Shown here: positions 34,405-46,150 of the stretch, piece by piece
Position numbering within the stretch: the first letter of the stretch is position 1
How the letters are laid out: each line of letters begins with the position of its first letter
Assembly: GCA_033220425.1 (NCBI GenBank)
Contig: CM065651.1
Coordinates: forward strand, 2,232,001 to 2,296,000
Direction of reading: 5' to 3'
Length of the DNA stretch: 64,000 nt
Origin: Lepraria neglecta
Taxonomy: Eukaryota > Ascomycota > Lecanoromycetes > Lecanorales > Stereocaulaceae
The notes under the pieces: generated by a model
Database searches by the model: none
The model's input: the letters and a program-made list of their open reading frames with translations, nothing else
What the model was told of the DNA's origin: nothing
Position numbers and translations under genes: made by a program

Positions 34405-34944
34405 CCGAGGTATGCACAGGGCCAAACGTACAGCCTCACAAGAGATACCATTTCCAAGTCCAAGCTTGATCGTTAAATTAGCCGCACAAGCAGGGTCATT
34501 GGTATCGATTACTGTGTTGCGGCTCAAAAGTAGTTTCGCGTCCTTTGTTAATTCGAGAACAAGCTTCTACTAGTCTAGCTTATTATATCTCCGAGTTCGG
34601 AGCCTTCGTTGACTTAGCAATAAAGAAGAAATTCTGCTCATTCAAGTCTATCGTTGCAGCGGTCAGCGGCTGCAGTGTTACCGACAAATGCATTGTATAC
34701 GCGCACTGTAACCTTGTATAGCCGCTAACATACACCGCTCATAGCTGTTGACTCAATGCTAATTACCCTAGCAGGAGCATTCTAGCTAGGAGCGTCCAGT
34801 CATGAGGGGACCGGCAAATTATAAATGCTCATGCGCTAAGCGCGCGCAACAAGTATTTTGTTCCAGGAACCCCCCTGCTCGATTCAATTCTCCTGCTTCA
34901 AGATCAGGAAACAAAACGTGGGGAAATCCTGGGGAAATGCAGGG

Positions 34945-35541
34945 ATGTCGCCGAGGATGTTGCTTGTAATTTTGTCAATTTTATCACTTGTGCTATACAC
35001 CACAACCACCACTACTCGGACCACCTCTACGCTCAATGCCCCTCCTCAAAATTTTACTTTGCCACCAGACCTCGGTGAGGTGTTTCACAACGCTAGTTCC
35101 AGTCCGCAGAGTCCAAGTACACCCCCAAACCCTTACATATTCGAATATGCCGGATTCAAAGTCATATACACGACGTATGGAATTGACTCTTTTGGCGCCA
35201 AAGACACACGGACGTTTATATCCGAATGTCTGACAAAGATCGAAGAGGAGCGCGAAGCATTACACAGAAAGCCTACAGACGAGATTCCCGGCGAGGCAAT
35301 TCGCTGTGGTGATCCAAAGCTTGGCGGTGGTCTGTTCTGGATGCTTAAAGGGACAAACGAGCTAACTTATCTGATGGTGGAAGTTGCGCTGCGTGGGACG
35401 GAGGAGTTTGCCAATGCGTACGGTAGGAGGGGCGGTAGGGTTAGGGCATGTACGATGCACTTGTATGATCAGTTACAGTCTATGGCTGTGTCGGCTGATG
35501 GAACACTGCAAGCATTACCGGATACTGCGGCCACTTCTTAG
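34945..35541 (+). CDS. Tandem family copy B: secreted or anchored protein, 198 aa, unknown family
   Basis: The only uninterrupted copy. I chose the ATG at 34945 because it gives MSPRMLLVILSILSLVLYTT, a signal peptide or membrane anchor, followed by a Thr/Ser/Pro-rich stretch with SQN-type sites (PPQNFTLPPDL). The folded part begins at FEYAGFKVIYTTYG and has DTRTFISECLTKIEEEREAL, DEIPGEAIRCGDPKLGGGLF, LTYLMVEVALRGTEEFANAY and CTMHLYDQLQS. The closing YDG motif of the other copies is altered here to YDQ. I recognise no domain. Cys are few (three in the folded part). The neighbours are a truncated copy to the left and two damaged copies to the right, all in the same orientation and following a broken NLR. 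A real gene is likely; function cannot be named. Confidence 0.6.
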   Translation: MSPRMLLVILSILSLVLYTTTTTTRTTSTLNAPPQNFTLPPDLGEVFHNASSSPQSPSTPPNPYIFEYAGFKVIYTTYGIDSFGAKDTRTFISECLTKIEEEREALHRKPTDEIPGEAIRCGDPKLGGGLFWMLKGTNELTYLMVEVALRGTEEFANAYGRRGGRVRACTMHLYDQLQSMAVSADGTLQALPDTAATS

Positions 35542-36049
35542 CGATGAATGGGCGTGTGGAGTTGTTGGAATAGTGCTCCCAGCCATCCCAGCTTGCCCTG
35601 GGTCCTGGGCAATCAATTTGTCGAACTTGAATACTTTTGACAGAAGTGCCAGGGAAGACTAGAAGATACCAATGCTTACACAGATCTGGTATCATGATTC
35701 GAGATCCAGCCTGCATCAATTGTCTGTAAAATTTCAGCGCATTCATTGAGCCAGTAAGAAAGACGACCCTTTGCGCAATATCTTCTGTCAATTGGCGCTA
35801 TCACTGACTAAACCATGTTGTAAGACATTTCGCAGCAGGCAATTCTATGCGCACTGAGACAGCATCCAAGACGCCTTGTTTCTGAAGTGGTTATACAAAC
35901 ACCTACTAAGATAAGTATTGCAATTGCCCTTTGGCCAGGAAGAATCTCCAAAAGATCTTACCATGCGGCAAATCTTTCAGCGCACAATATGCATATTGCT
36001 TCACAGTAGTCCCATTGTCTCAGCAAAGCCATTCGCAATGCTAGGGAGG

Positions 36050-36689
36050 ATGATGCCTGTACAATTGTTCACGTTGTCACTGTTGGACCATTCTCCTGTT
36101 AACCTCTGCGCTCGCTTTCTCACCTCAAACCCTCAACATACCAATACCTACCAATACCACTGATGCGTCATCCAATACTTCGTCCACCACCACCACCACC
36201 TTCGGAATCTCGCAAAATCTGACTCTGCCGCCAGACCCCTTCATCGTGTTTAGGGGAGAGTACAAGGTCATTTATCACGCAAGAATAGGATTGATAGCCT
36301 TACCCCGTGACGAGACAGTCCAATTCGTATCAGAACTCCCCTCATCACTCGAAAAGACTCGTCGACAGGTGAAAGCGAAAGAAACAGACGCGGTCCCAGG
36401 TTATGGTATTGAATGGAAAAGGCGGACACGAGCTGGTAGCTTGGTCTGGTGGCTTGCCCTGGACGAACCTACTGGAGTAGTAACTTATCTAATGGTTGAA
36501 GCTGCGATTGAAGGGACAGAACAGCTCGTGGGTCAGTATGGATGTCCTGCAGAAATCCGCGCATATGAGTTTGACATTTACGACGGAGGAAAGAAGTTAG
36601 CATATCGACATATGATGATGGATGTACTCAGCGATAGTACTTCATCCAACCTCACCGCTATTGAAACTTCGCAGAATCTGACGAGCTGA
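36050..36689 (+). pseudogene. Tandem family copy C, frameshift in the signal peptide
   Basis: Two ATGs at 36050 and 36053 begin MMPVQLFTLSLL. After one extra G near 36085 the sequence continues in another frame as TILLLTSALAFSPQ, so the signal peptide is split by a one-base insertion (or a very short unseen intron). The rest is open: a Thr-rich linker, SQNLTLPPDPFIVF, RGEYKVIYHARIG, LPRDETVQFVSELPSSLEK, VPGYGIEWKRR, GSLVWWLALDE, VTYLMVEAAIEGTEQLVGQY and YEFDIYDGGKKLAYRH. It closes with ETSQNLTS before TGA at 36687-36689. The SQNLT linker at the end resembles the start of copy D, so C and D may once have been two domains of one protein. Confidence 0.6.
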
Positions 36690-36691
36690 CT

Positions 36692-37150
36692 TTGCACTCG
36701 AGTTCTTCTGCCGTTGGAGCCTCGCAAAATCTGACCACACCCAAGAATCCATTCGCCTTCCATCAAGGAAGATACACAATCGAGTATCGCTAGATGAGCG
36801 TCTTGAAGAGCCTGCCTCGCGAAGAAACAGCTCGATGGATATCAACACTACCGGAATCACTCAAAGATCTACGTCAGAGGGAAGGTGCGAGAGTGACAGA
36901 CCCAATCCCAAGTAGTTATGGCATTAGATGGATAGATCCAGGCCCGGCGGGTCGCTTGTAGTGGGGTATTGAGCCAAGAGCATCTGGTGGACGATTGACG
37001 TATCTGAAAGTTGAAACTGCGCTTGCGGGGACAAAAGAGCTTTTGAGTGAGTGGGAGACTGCTTCCGTCCCGGGATATTCGTTTATTGTCTACGGCGGAG
37101 CACTGGAAGTGGCTGATGGGGCTCTGATGTGGGTGGTTGTATCCTCGTGA
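36692..37150 (+). pseudogene. Tandem family copy D, two TAG codons
   Basis: The frame starts directly after copy C with VGASQNLTTPKNPFAFHQGR and YTIEYR, meets TAG at 36791-36793, continues in phase as MSVLKSLPREETARWISTLP, ESLKDLRQREGARVTDPIPS and YGIRW, and meets TAG at 36959-36961 where copies C and A have Trp-rich LVWWL or LQWSI. It then reads GGRLTYLKVETALAGTKELL and YSFIVYGGALEVADG, ending at TGA 37148-37150. It has no signal peptide of its own. Both stops can be explained by single C->T or G->A changes. Overall match to copy C is the closest within the array. Confidence 0.6.
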
Positions 37151-37648
37151 TGAATAGAGCCGTTGGCTGTCTGGCGGCCGTTACAAAAAGCGTATGGGGG
37201 CCACAGCGAAAGTTGGAATGCCACGGAAATAGTAGCCATGAATTGATACGTCTTTCTCAACGCATGTCCATTTTCACTTCGAAAAAGCTGTGCAGCGTAG
37301 CAGGTTCCTTTACCATACTTATGGGCATGACACCTCTAGCCCCATGGACTAGCTAAGCATTTAAAACGCCATTGTCGATATACTAGATAATTCAGCATGA
37401 TTGGAGTGGACTGGCGAAAGATGTGGGGACAAGGTAATTGTTGAAGATGACTCGGATGATTGATAGACGGCTAAACTTCGGACGAGCAAGAGTCTTGGCG
37501 CTCTAGAATAGTCCTCGACTTGCCAATCAGAAAAAGTTGACCACACCATCAGCTGGCTCAACGTTCCGTCGCCTCATCGTCACGCGCTTTTCTAGCTCAT
37601 TTTTGGTCCCTGAGGTACTTTTTTTGGTTTGTATACCGCTCTTCCATC
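37151..37648. other. Upstream region of SEY1
   Basis: About 500 bases between the tandem array and the SEY1 start. No further array copy was found, and no clear core promoter motif. Confidence 0.4.
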
Positions 37649-40463
37649 ATGGCCGCTATAGCTTCACCACAACCCGAGCGCAGGGAGAGTCGCCCCTCAA
37701 ACAATACCAGACACCCTACAGCCCCTTCCGTCATGTCTGTCAACGGCCACTTCGCCAATATGGGCGAGAAGCCCACCAAAGAGCAATATGAGCATGGTAT
37801 ACAAGTCATCAATGAGAACCAAGAGTTCAAGTACATACACCCATGGGCTCGAGGCAATAGGAGAAGCTGACGAGGAGCAGTCCTACGGTCCCCCAATACC
37901 TCTCCTTCGAGAAAGTCTCCTCTGCAGGCTTCAAATACCATCTCATCTCCGTCTTTGGCTCACAATCCACCGGCAAATCTACACTCCTCAACTACCTCTT
38001 CGGCACCGAGTTTGGTGTTATGTCAGAGGATGATAGGAGGCAGACTACAAAGGGAATATGGATGTCAAAAAACAAGAAATCACATTCAACCACAGACTCG
38101 AAAAAAATGGCGGATAACATACTGGTCATGGACGTGGAAGGAACGGATGGTAGGGAACGAGGAGAGGATCAAGACTTCGAGCGGAAGAGCGCGCTGTTTG
38201 CGCTGGCTACGAGTGAGGTGCTGATTGTTAATATTTGGGAACATCAGGTTGGGTTATATCAAGGCGCGAACATGGGGCTGCTAAAGGTGGTGTTCGAGGT
38301 CAACCTAGAGCTGTTTTTGAAGAACTCGAAGTACGTACCTTCGGCCTATGGGTGTGTAATGTACTGACTAGCAACAGATCCAATCCTCGATCATTACTTT
38401 TCTTCGTCATCCGCGACCATCTTGGCACGACACCGCTTGCAAATCTTAGGAACACCCTAGTCCAAGACCTGACGCGAATATGGTCTGGACTGAATAAACC
38501 ACCGGGGTTGGAAAAGTCGAAGATCGGGGACTACTTCGACTTTGCTTTCGCAGCTTTGCCACACAAGATCTTGCAGCCAGAGCGATTCATGTCAGAAGTT
38601 GCGAAATTAGGGACAAGATTCCGGGAAGGGCACCGGGACCCACGAAGGGACCCATTACGAAGTGATCAAGAGTTCGAAGGCGGCATCTTCCTGCCAGAAT
38701 ACCACCGACGGATACCCGCCGATGGATTCTCAATATACGCGGAACAAGTTTGGGACCAGATCGTGAACAACAAAGACTTGGATCTGCCTACACAACAAGA
38801 GTTGATGGCGCAATTCAGATGCGACGAGATATCACGGGAAGCGCTCGTAGGCTTTGATGAGACGATAATACCGTTTGAGAACAAGCAGGCCGAGGGCATC
38901 CGATTGGGATCACCGGAAGTGCTTGGAGGATTGGGAGCAGCGATGAGGACAGCGAGGATGAAGACTGTCAAGAATTTCGAGACTGAAGCAAGCAGATACC
39001 ACAAGGGCGTGTATGCCCGGAAGAAGGCGGAGCTAGAGAGCAAGATCGATGGTCGACTGAAGGTGCTCTTCCAAGGGCAGCTATCGGCAGCGCACAAGTC
39101 GGGTGTCCGAGATTTCAGCAACGCAGTCAGCGCAGCTGTGAAAGCTGGACAGAAGAAAGGTGCAAGCTACGATTTTGCCGAAATCGTCGACCAGGAGAAA
39201 AAGACTGTTCTAGCGAAGTTTGAAAAGGAGGCTAGAGGCGTGCTCGTGGAAGGAGCGCCATGGAGCAACTACAAGCAGGAGATGTCTCTGTACCAGAAAG
39301 ACCTCAGCGAGGTTAGTGGACGACTACGACGGGACGAGATGCGGCGATTGGCTACACGCGTTGAGAGATGGGTGCGATCACGCCTAGGCGAGTCTGTGGG
39401 CCTAGAGTTCAATACGCTTGGTTCGGGACGAGGTGGATCAGGGGCGCCTGAAACAGGAGAAAGAGGGAGTGAGAAAGAGATTTGGGATCGGATATGGGGC
39501 GTCTTTATCAAGACAGTGCAAGAAGCTGAACGAAGATTTACAGACCGAGCGAAGAGCTTCGATGCGAGTTCTGGGGAGGTTGACGTTGGCTTGTGGAGGT
39601 TACGGCGGAAGTCGTGGGGTGTTCTACGCGCGAAGATTGAGGAGGAGATGATGGAAGGCAACTTACTCTTGAAGCTCCGAGAGAACTTCGAAGACAAGTT
39701 CCGCTACGATGAAGCTGGCGTTCCTCGGATATGGCGCCCAACGGACGACATTGAAGGAATATACACCAAAGCGCGCGAATCCACCCTCACCCTTATACCA
39801 CTACTATCAAAATTCCAATCATCGCATACATCAATGCCTCCGCCACTGGATGACTGGATAGGCAACGCGCCTCCTGAAGCAACGCCAGCCGATGAGGAAG
39901 ACCTGACACCCATCGGCGGCGTTGACGAGGACGAAGGCAAGAGCTTAGAAGAGGAGATGACGGTGCTGAGTGATGCGAAGAGGCAGGATGTTACGACTCG
40001 ATTTAAGAAGACAGCAGACGGGGTGTATGTGGAAGCAAAGAGGAGTGCCATTGGCGGCATGACCCAAGTACCTTTGTATTTCTACGGCTTACTTTTAGCT
40101 CTTGGATGGAACGAAATCGTCGCTGGTAAGTCATTCTCCGACCCTCCATTCCATCTTGATCCAACTTTAATGTATATCACAGTCCTCCGCAACCCTGTCT
40201 ACTTCATCTTCCTCATAATCCTCGGCGTAGGCGCCTACGTAACATACACCCTCAATCTCTGGGGTCCGATGCTCCAAATGGCCAACGCAGCATCAGCGCA
40301 AGCAATAGAAGAAGGCAAGAAGAGGCTACGAGAATTCTTGGAGGAGTCGAACGCTGGGAGGCAAGCTATGGCTATGAGTGGGCAGGATGATATTCCGATG
40401 CGGAAATTGAATGGAAATGGCAAAGCGACGGCGGGGGACGAGGATGAGGAAGAGGAGATATGA
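37649..40463 (+). CDS. SEY1: Sey1/RHD3 dynamin-like GTPase, ER membrane fusion
   Basis: A four-exon gene for a protein of about 860 residues. From the ATG at 37649 come a polar N-terminus and, after an intron, [20 protein letters not shown]. Then follow [20 protein letters not shown] (G1/P-loop), [10 protein letters not shown] (G2), [19 protein letters not shown] (G3, DxEG-T-D) and [11 protein letters not shown] (G4, RD). A long helical bundle follows, then two closely spaced membrane segments ([20 protein letters not shown] and [20 protein letters not shown], joined by the last intron) and a cytosolic tail ending in acidic residues at 40463. Sey1, the fungal counterpart of atlastin, tethers and fuses ER tubules using GTP. 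It is intact and normal in length, which marks this locus as a conserved anchor in the window. Confidence 0.95.
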
Positions 40464-41080
40464 TGTTTAATGTGGGGCGGAAAGTGGGGTTTGGATGTTG
40501 GATGAGCATTCGATAGGCAAGCATGATTTTTATATTATTTCCTTGCCTTCCCTCGCTTCGTCTGCTGTGGCTGCACTTCTAGGGAGTACAATCTCATTTG
40601 TTTATGCCAGGGAGAATCAACGTCCGGGTACCTGGGACTTGCATTTCTCTCTGAGCTGCAAACCTTACTCCTCTTATACTGAAATTAAGGTGCAGCCATT
40701 AAAGCATCATACTACTCGCGATGAATTATGCGGCGTGCAGGATCATTCTTTTACGTTCGCAGCTGCGCAACTTTTGCCTTTCTAACCAATGTCTTGATAC
40801 TCGACACATAAATTCCATGTCAGACAAAAGACTTTGGCGAAGGCGTTGGTCTACGTATCTTACCACTTCTGTTTCTCAAGCACTGCCAATCTCATCCCCA
40901 TTGCATGGATGCAAGTCAAGCTTTTACCCCTCCGACACAGTAAACAGGAACAAAACAACGAATTCAACAAAAGTAATACAACAAGCACGCAAGCCCCATC
41001 ACCCCGACTTTCAAAAAGCCAAAACGAGTTCAGACTCCCTTCGTCTCTGCTTGTTGATCCCACCCCCACGACCCCTCCAC
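40464..41080. other. Intergenic between convergent genes
   Basis: About 600 bases; C/A-rich low-complexity sequence near 40930-41080. No gene is supported. Confidence 0.35.
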
Positions 41081-41921
41081 TCACAACTCCTCATCCACCC
41101 CAAAAACAACCTGCCTCCCCATCTCCAGCTCCATTCCCTCCCTCAAACTCCCCAAACTCTGAAACTCCTCACAGGCATCCCCCCTCTCCTTAACCGGACT
41201 CTCGATAAAACTCTGCAGAATCTCAAACAGCGGAACAACTCTCTCATCCTCATGAAGCTCTTCTCTCTCCGCACTATCATCATCAAGAAGGAGGTCCATG
41301 TTGTTGACGAGGATCTATGCCAGAGAAGAGAAAAGTGTCATTTTGTCAGCCAAATATATGCCATCCATCATCATATCGAGCGTATTGTTGTCAGTGGCCC
41401 CATCGGGTGAGGGAATGAAAGATTACTAACATGATACCAAAAATAAAACCCCTCTCTATCATCCTTCGGCACGAACAACTTATCATACACACTCGACTCA
41501 GTCGTGAGTTCGATATTGCAGGTTGCGTTCATGAGGGCGTTGAGCATGGGGTCGAGAGCTAGTGTGAGCTACCAAATCGACCATCAATCAATAAACCAAT
41601 ATCGACATCAATTTATAACATAACATAATTCAGTGATTCGTGTAGGATAGGGGCAAGCAGTACACACGTTATAGAACTCCGGCTCCGCAGCCGCCGCCAT
41701 AGCAGGATCGCCATCGCCTTTTGTTAAGGTATTATTTCTTGCTTGGTCCATTCTGTCTAGGACGCGGTAGCCTAGGACCCTTTTGGGGGAAAGAGAAGGT
41801 ATGTTAGTGTATACATACTCAACAGATACTTGGGGTGGGTAGGTGAGGTAAAGATGGATGGGGGAAAGGGGCATGTTCGAATACTAACTTCATCAAGAGA
41901 AACGCAGGTGCTGCGGGGTTC
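41081..41921 (-). CDS. Secreted-protein paralogue 2, N-terminal exon unresolved
   Basis: Four exons match the neighbouring gene at 42229-43084 one for one. The blocks are RSTCVSLDE; VLGYRVLDRMDQARNNTLTK followed by GDGDPAMAAAAEPEFYN; LTLALDPMLNALMNATCNIE followed by LTTESSVYDKLF; and NMDLLLDDDSAEREELHEDE, with RVVPLFEILQSFIESPV and VVFGVDEEL at the TGA 41081-41083. Intron positions are conserved between the two. The signal-peptide exon upstream of RSTCVSLDE could not be found: the sequence to about 42110 has a donor-like GTAAGT but no matching hydrophobic start. The 5' end may therefore be lost or may lie further upstream. Family unknown to me. Confidence 0.6.
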
Positions 41922-42228
41922 CTACATACTTAAGGTACAAAGTGGAGAGAGCAAGATCGACTTACATATAGCTGCGTATTTCCGGAGTCCGGGGGTCGGT
42001 ACCCTTCTATTTCAAGTACCGAGTAAGCAAGCTTGGCTTAACATATACCATTACCCCGAAACCGCATTGATGGCAATTAAACGGGCTCAGACGTAATTCA
42101 AAGCCTAAGCACCATCGCCACTTCGAGCTCACCCCGCACAAAGCAAAAGAAAAGAACGATTCAAGGCCATTTTAAGTATTCCTCCCCTCTCTCCCAGCAA
42201 AATCCACAACCCTTCACACAGTCAAGAT

Positions 42229-43084
42229 TCACAACTCCTCTCCCCCAAAAACAACCTGCTCTCCCTCAACCCGTACAACCCCACTCCCACCCACACCCTT
42301 ACAAGCATCCTCCCTATTAGCAACCGGCGTCTCAATCGCATCACCCAAGATATCAAAAAGCGGAAGAAGGCGCTCATTGTCTTCATAGAGCTCATCGGGA
42401 TTATCGAGAAGGGAGGCTATTGAGGCTGCGAGTTGCTATATGTAATAGAGCAAGTCAGCATGAGCCAAAACCGTCAAGGAGTTGGAAAAACCCCATGATT
42501 GAGTTAATGGCTGAGACTGGGGCTGGGACTGACTGACCTGGTAGTAGCCATAGAACGAGCTGTTATCCCCATGTCGCTGAAAAAGTTTATCGTAGATAAT
42601 TGAGGAGGTAGTAAGCTCAATTTTGCAGGTCATATTCTTGAGGGCTTTAAGCATGGGGTCGAGGGCCAGAGTGAGCTGGTAACCGAGTCAGCGGCACGGT
42701 GTCTAGGTAAGAGTGGAAAGGGGACCTACGTTATGGAACTCCGGTTCTGCCTTATTGGCCATGTCGGAGTCTCCATCGCCTTTGGTGATGGTGTTATTGC
42801 TGATTACGGTGCTCATTCTATCTAGGACGCGGTTTCCCAAAAACTTTATGGAAGAGGGAGAGTTAGCAAGACAGACCAACCAAGGTAAAGAAACTGGGAA
42901 TTACCTCATCCAGAGCGACACAGGTGCTGCCTTCGTTTGACTCGCACCCACTGAGAGGCTGCTGGGCTTTGCGGGTAATGAGATTGGCGTATGTAGTGAG
43001 GCGATAGAAATCACTCAGGGGTGCCAGGCTATACACTGCCGGTAGCAATGCGAGGAGAGAGACGACGAGATTGGAGCGGTGCAT
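42229..43084 (-). CDS. Secreted protein of unknown family, about 210 aa (paralogue 1)
   Basis: From the ATG at 43082-43084: SNLVVSLLALLPAVYSLAPL is a good signal peptide, followed by LSGCESNEGSTCVALDE at the end of exon 1. Three further exons give FLGNRVLDRMSTVISNNTIT, GDGDSDMANKAEPEFHN, LTLALDPMLKALKNMTCKIE with LTTSSIIYDKLF, FYGYYQQLAASIASLLDNPD, ERLLPLFDILGDAIETPVAN, and a Gly/Val-rich end closing in VVFGGEEL at the TGA 42229-42231. It has Cys pairs and several N-glycosylation sites. It is a tandem duplicate of the gene to its left, same strand, about 300 bases apart. No known domain is recognised. It may be a secreted cell-surface or effector-type protein; this is inference from the signal peptide alone. 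Confidence 0.7.
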
Positions 43085-43658
43085 TTTGTCGACCTCTTAG
43101 GCACCGAGTTTGCAGAATTCGAAGGAGGTCGGGAGTTTGAAGTGAGGGAGACCGGCTTTCAGAAGATGGATGTAAAACGAAAGTTAGGAAGCCTCCCCTG
43201 GTATACGAACGTAGAGTCAGAGATCTGGGAGAGGTACATACAGCCGCGCCAGTACTAACATGCAGAAGTATGCAAGCAGCATGCTTGAAGACGAGATGCC
43301 ATGCATATGGAAAGCGGAAAAGCAAAGATCGAAGTGCCTGTAGGTGCATCGACCGAGCGTTTGCGTGGAACATAGCGTGGAGATGATTACCATTATATCC
43401 CGTGTCTGCTGCAGCGTTGACTAGCGCCGAAGATGTCCGATTCGCCAACCGAATTATCGGCTTGATCTACCCCAGAGTGATTGTCTTGGCTGGAATGTAG
43501 TTTCCGTTGATGAAAAGGAAACACGGAAGAATCCATCGCAGAATGTGGGATTTGACATGATCCATCATTTTCCTCATCCCTGTGTGATGACATAAGAGAA
43601 ACAAGATACAAGGTCAAGAAAAAGAAAAGGAATGTATGTGAGTAATGCGTTATAAATC

Positions 43659-45823
43659 CTAGATGAGCACAACTGGCTTAATCTCCACGTTGTCTTGTCG
43701 CAGAATCTCGCCGTTCATGAAGCCATGAAGATAGCTCTCACCCAAGTATTGATGTTGGACGCCAGCTTTTTGCGGAGGACGTACACGAGCCTTCCATCTT
43801 GGAGTGCCCACACCGTATCACCCGGAAGGACAGTCTTTCGGTCCGAATCCGAGGAATCCTCTCTGAGTGCGATACAGACTCTTCTCTGCTAGAATTTCAC
43901 CTGAAGCATACATGAACTTCTGAGTGGCCGCATCTGCCATCAGATCTAGACCCTGACTCGCGTTAATACCGCCTTTCATCCCTGCACTCCTTTCTTGCAG
44001 ATTTCTGATTACTAAGTTTACGTCTTCCATCTGTGGAAGCGCATTACTTGAAAAAGAGTCCTCGAGTTCTTCGAGAGGTATGAAGTTCGATAGTACCTTT
44101 CTTACATCAGCCTCGAAGTCGAACAATAAGTGGATGCCTGCATAGACTGAGGTGATGTAGCCACGAAAGGTATGCACACACCGTTGAGATGCTGGATAAC
44201 CCGGATGGGTGCCATCGTGATTGCCTAGCATAGTTCTCCACAGCACCTCCCATTAGTTCTGCCCATTATGATATACTGTGGGTAATTGCGAACCGAGCTG
44301 TATCATACTAAAAGTTGTTTCCCAGTGATACTTCATAATCAATTTGTTGGCGTTTGAGTCGAGACTCCAAGATTTACCAACTTCAGTGATCACGCCGCAT
44401 TTAAGGCCAAAGAGCTGGAGTGTGTTTGAAACGATTCTAGGACTAGTCGTCGAGTGATGGTTTCCACTAAGATCGCAAAGAGCGTCATAAGGATTTCCAT
44501 ACAACATGTGCAGTAACGAACAGGTGAATGCTGGGCTAGAAAGATCCGGCACCCATGATGGGAGATCATAGACCTAGAAAGGTCTATCGCTTCGGATAGA
44601 AAGAGGTGATAAAGAAAGCTTGTTTCCTAATAAGGCTCGTATTGCATCTATGTAGATACTTTTTATCAACTTGGAGTAGTCCGGGGAGGGCAGCTCAGTA
44701 TTCACGCCACGCTTGAGTCTGCCCACAATCCCTAAACACGAATAAACCCTGTCTTTTGTATCAGTTGCACCCAGATTCATCAGTTGGCGGAAAATGAGTT
44801 CAAAGCAAGCCTAAACTCTTTCATGCCCATTGGGGGATCCATATGTCGCATCTAACTTCTGTAGTAAAGCATCCAAGTCGGGGAATCCGAATGTACCAGT
44901 GTGTGCGTTACGGTAAACGTTGCAACAAGGTCGCCAATACGTTGTGAAGAGCCTATATTACCCAGCTCTAGTTTCAATCTTTCCCATGAACCTGATCGAT
45001 TCATGAAATTGCTGCAGATATGGAGATGGTTCCAGGAAATCTCGAGAGAGCCGCAAAGTATCGTAATGTTCGTATGATCACCATGAGAGGACGAACGAGC
45101 TAACGTTACTTCTTGCAAGACCCACGCTCGTGGAAACCATCGTCTTTGTAAGAAAACGTTGAGACTTCTCCATTCCTCAAGACTTCTTGGCTCCATCCCG
45201 AGCTTCTCAGACCAAAGCTTGTCATTGAACCTTAGGTAAGTGTCTGTGAGGGAGCCTAAAGTTGGGTCCGAGAAAGCTTCGAAAGCAGGGCCCACTTCCC
45301 CCAGAATCCCAGCTCCGCGAGAAGCGTCCTCATCCTCTTGGCCCAGCCAAATGAGAAGTCCTTCGGCTCTTGTATATGTCTTTCCCATCATAGCGACTTG
45401 GATGTTCTTTTCTAGGTGATCCTGCTGATTGATACAGATAGCATCGATCCACAAGAATTCATCTATCCTTGGAGATGGTGAACTGCTCTAGTGCATCGAA
45501 CAGGTTCTGGCTGACCCAGAACGATTTGCCATTGCAAGTGATACGCCTTGAATCATGGTGAGTGCCAGGAGGAATTTGCTCACTCGAGTTTTCCAGACTG
45601 GCTATGTTCTCTTTCTCTTGGTCATTTTGGGAGTTGATGGTCACAAGTATAAGAAAGTGCTTGAAAGGCTGGTGCTGAGTCAAGCTCATGTATCTCCAGC
45701 GAGCACTCAATCATCAAGTTAGGAGTTTGTGAATACAAAAGCTTTCAAAAGTCGAATCCAGCGAGGCTTGGGCAAGGGATTGTAGACAAAGTCTACCGCC
45801 GGCTCTGGTTGCGGCGAAGACAT
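43659..45823 (-). pseudogene. Second HET-domain gene, several frameshifts
   Basis: The ATG at 45821-45823 starts SSPQPEPAVDFVYNPLPKPR followed by WIRLLK, the usual HET N-terminus. The match then hops frames: IECSLEIHELDSAPAFQALS with YT, RRITCNGKSFWVSQNLFDAL, FLWIDAICINQQDHLEKNIQ, LLIWLGQEDED, FLQRRWFPRAWVLQEVTLAR, DRVYSCLGI, then GFLGFGPKDCPSG, DTVWALQDGRLVYVLRKK and finally GESYLHGFMNGEIL to the TAG at 43659. At least four changes of frame are too close together for introns, so the gene is dead. All HET signature blocks are still readable, so the decay is mainly by small indels rather than the TAG-type change seen in other genes here. Confidence 0.8.
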
Positions 45824-46092
45824 TGTGGCGGAACCCCCAGATCCGAGTGTTGTTTTGCATTTAATCAAGATAGTTCAAACGCTCAAGTACCGCACTCGAG
45901 GTCAAGAGTCGAAGTAGGTGTTTCTGGAGAGGCGTACTCAGCGAGGGCTAACCCTTAAGGCGATCGTAAGAACGTTCGTCTCGCGGATGAGCCACGCTGA
46001 TATTGAAGCCTTATATATAAGGCAGTCGATGAATATGGCTTTGAAGGGTGAAGGGTGATGAGTCTGGCTTGGTTGTAGAAGGTCCAGCTCCA

Positions 46093-46150
46093 CCTCATTG
46101 ACGCTAAGGTATAACTTAGCACGTCATCGCCAAAATAAAAGTCAATGAGG
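46093..46150. repeat. Short inverted repeat (10-bp arms, 38-base spacer)
   Basis: CCTCATTGAC at 46093-46102 is the exact reverse complement of GTCAATGAGG at 46141-46150. Inside the spacer, GCTAAG and CTTAGC form a second small palindrome, and GGGGCTC...GAGCCCC follows immediately to the right. It may be a hairpin or the remains of a miniature element. Confidence 0.5.

Noticed and set aside
34104-34527. Minus-strand ORFs as N-terminal exons of the NLR
   Set aside because: They lie opposite copy A of the tandem family, whose plus-strand blocks match copies B-D; the minus-strand readings match nothing.
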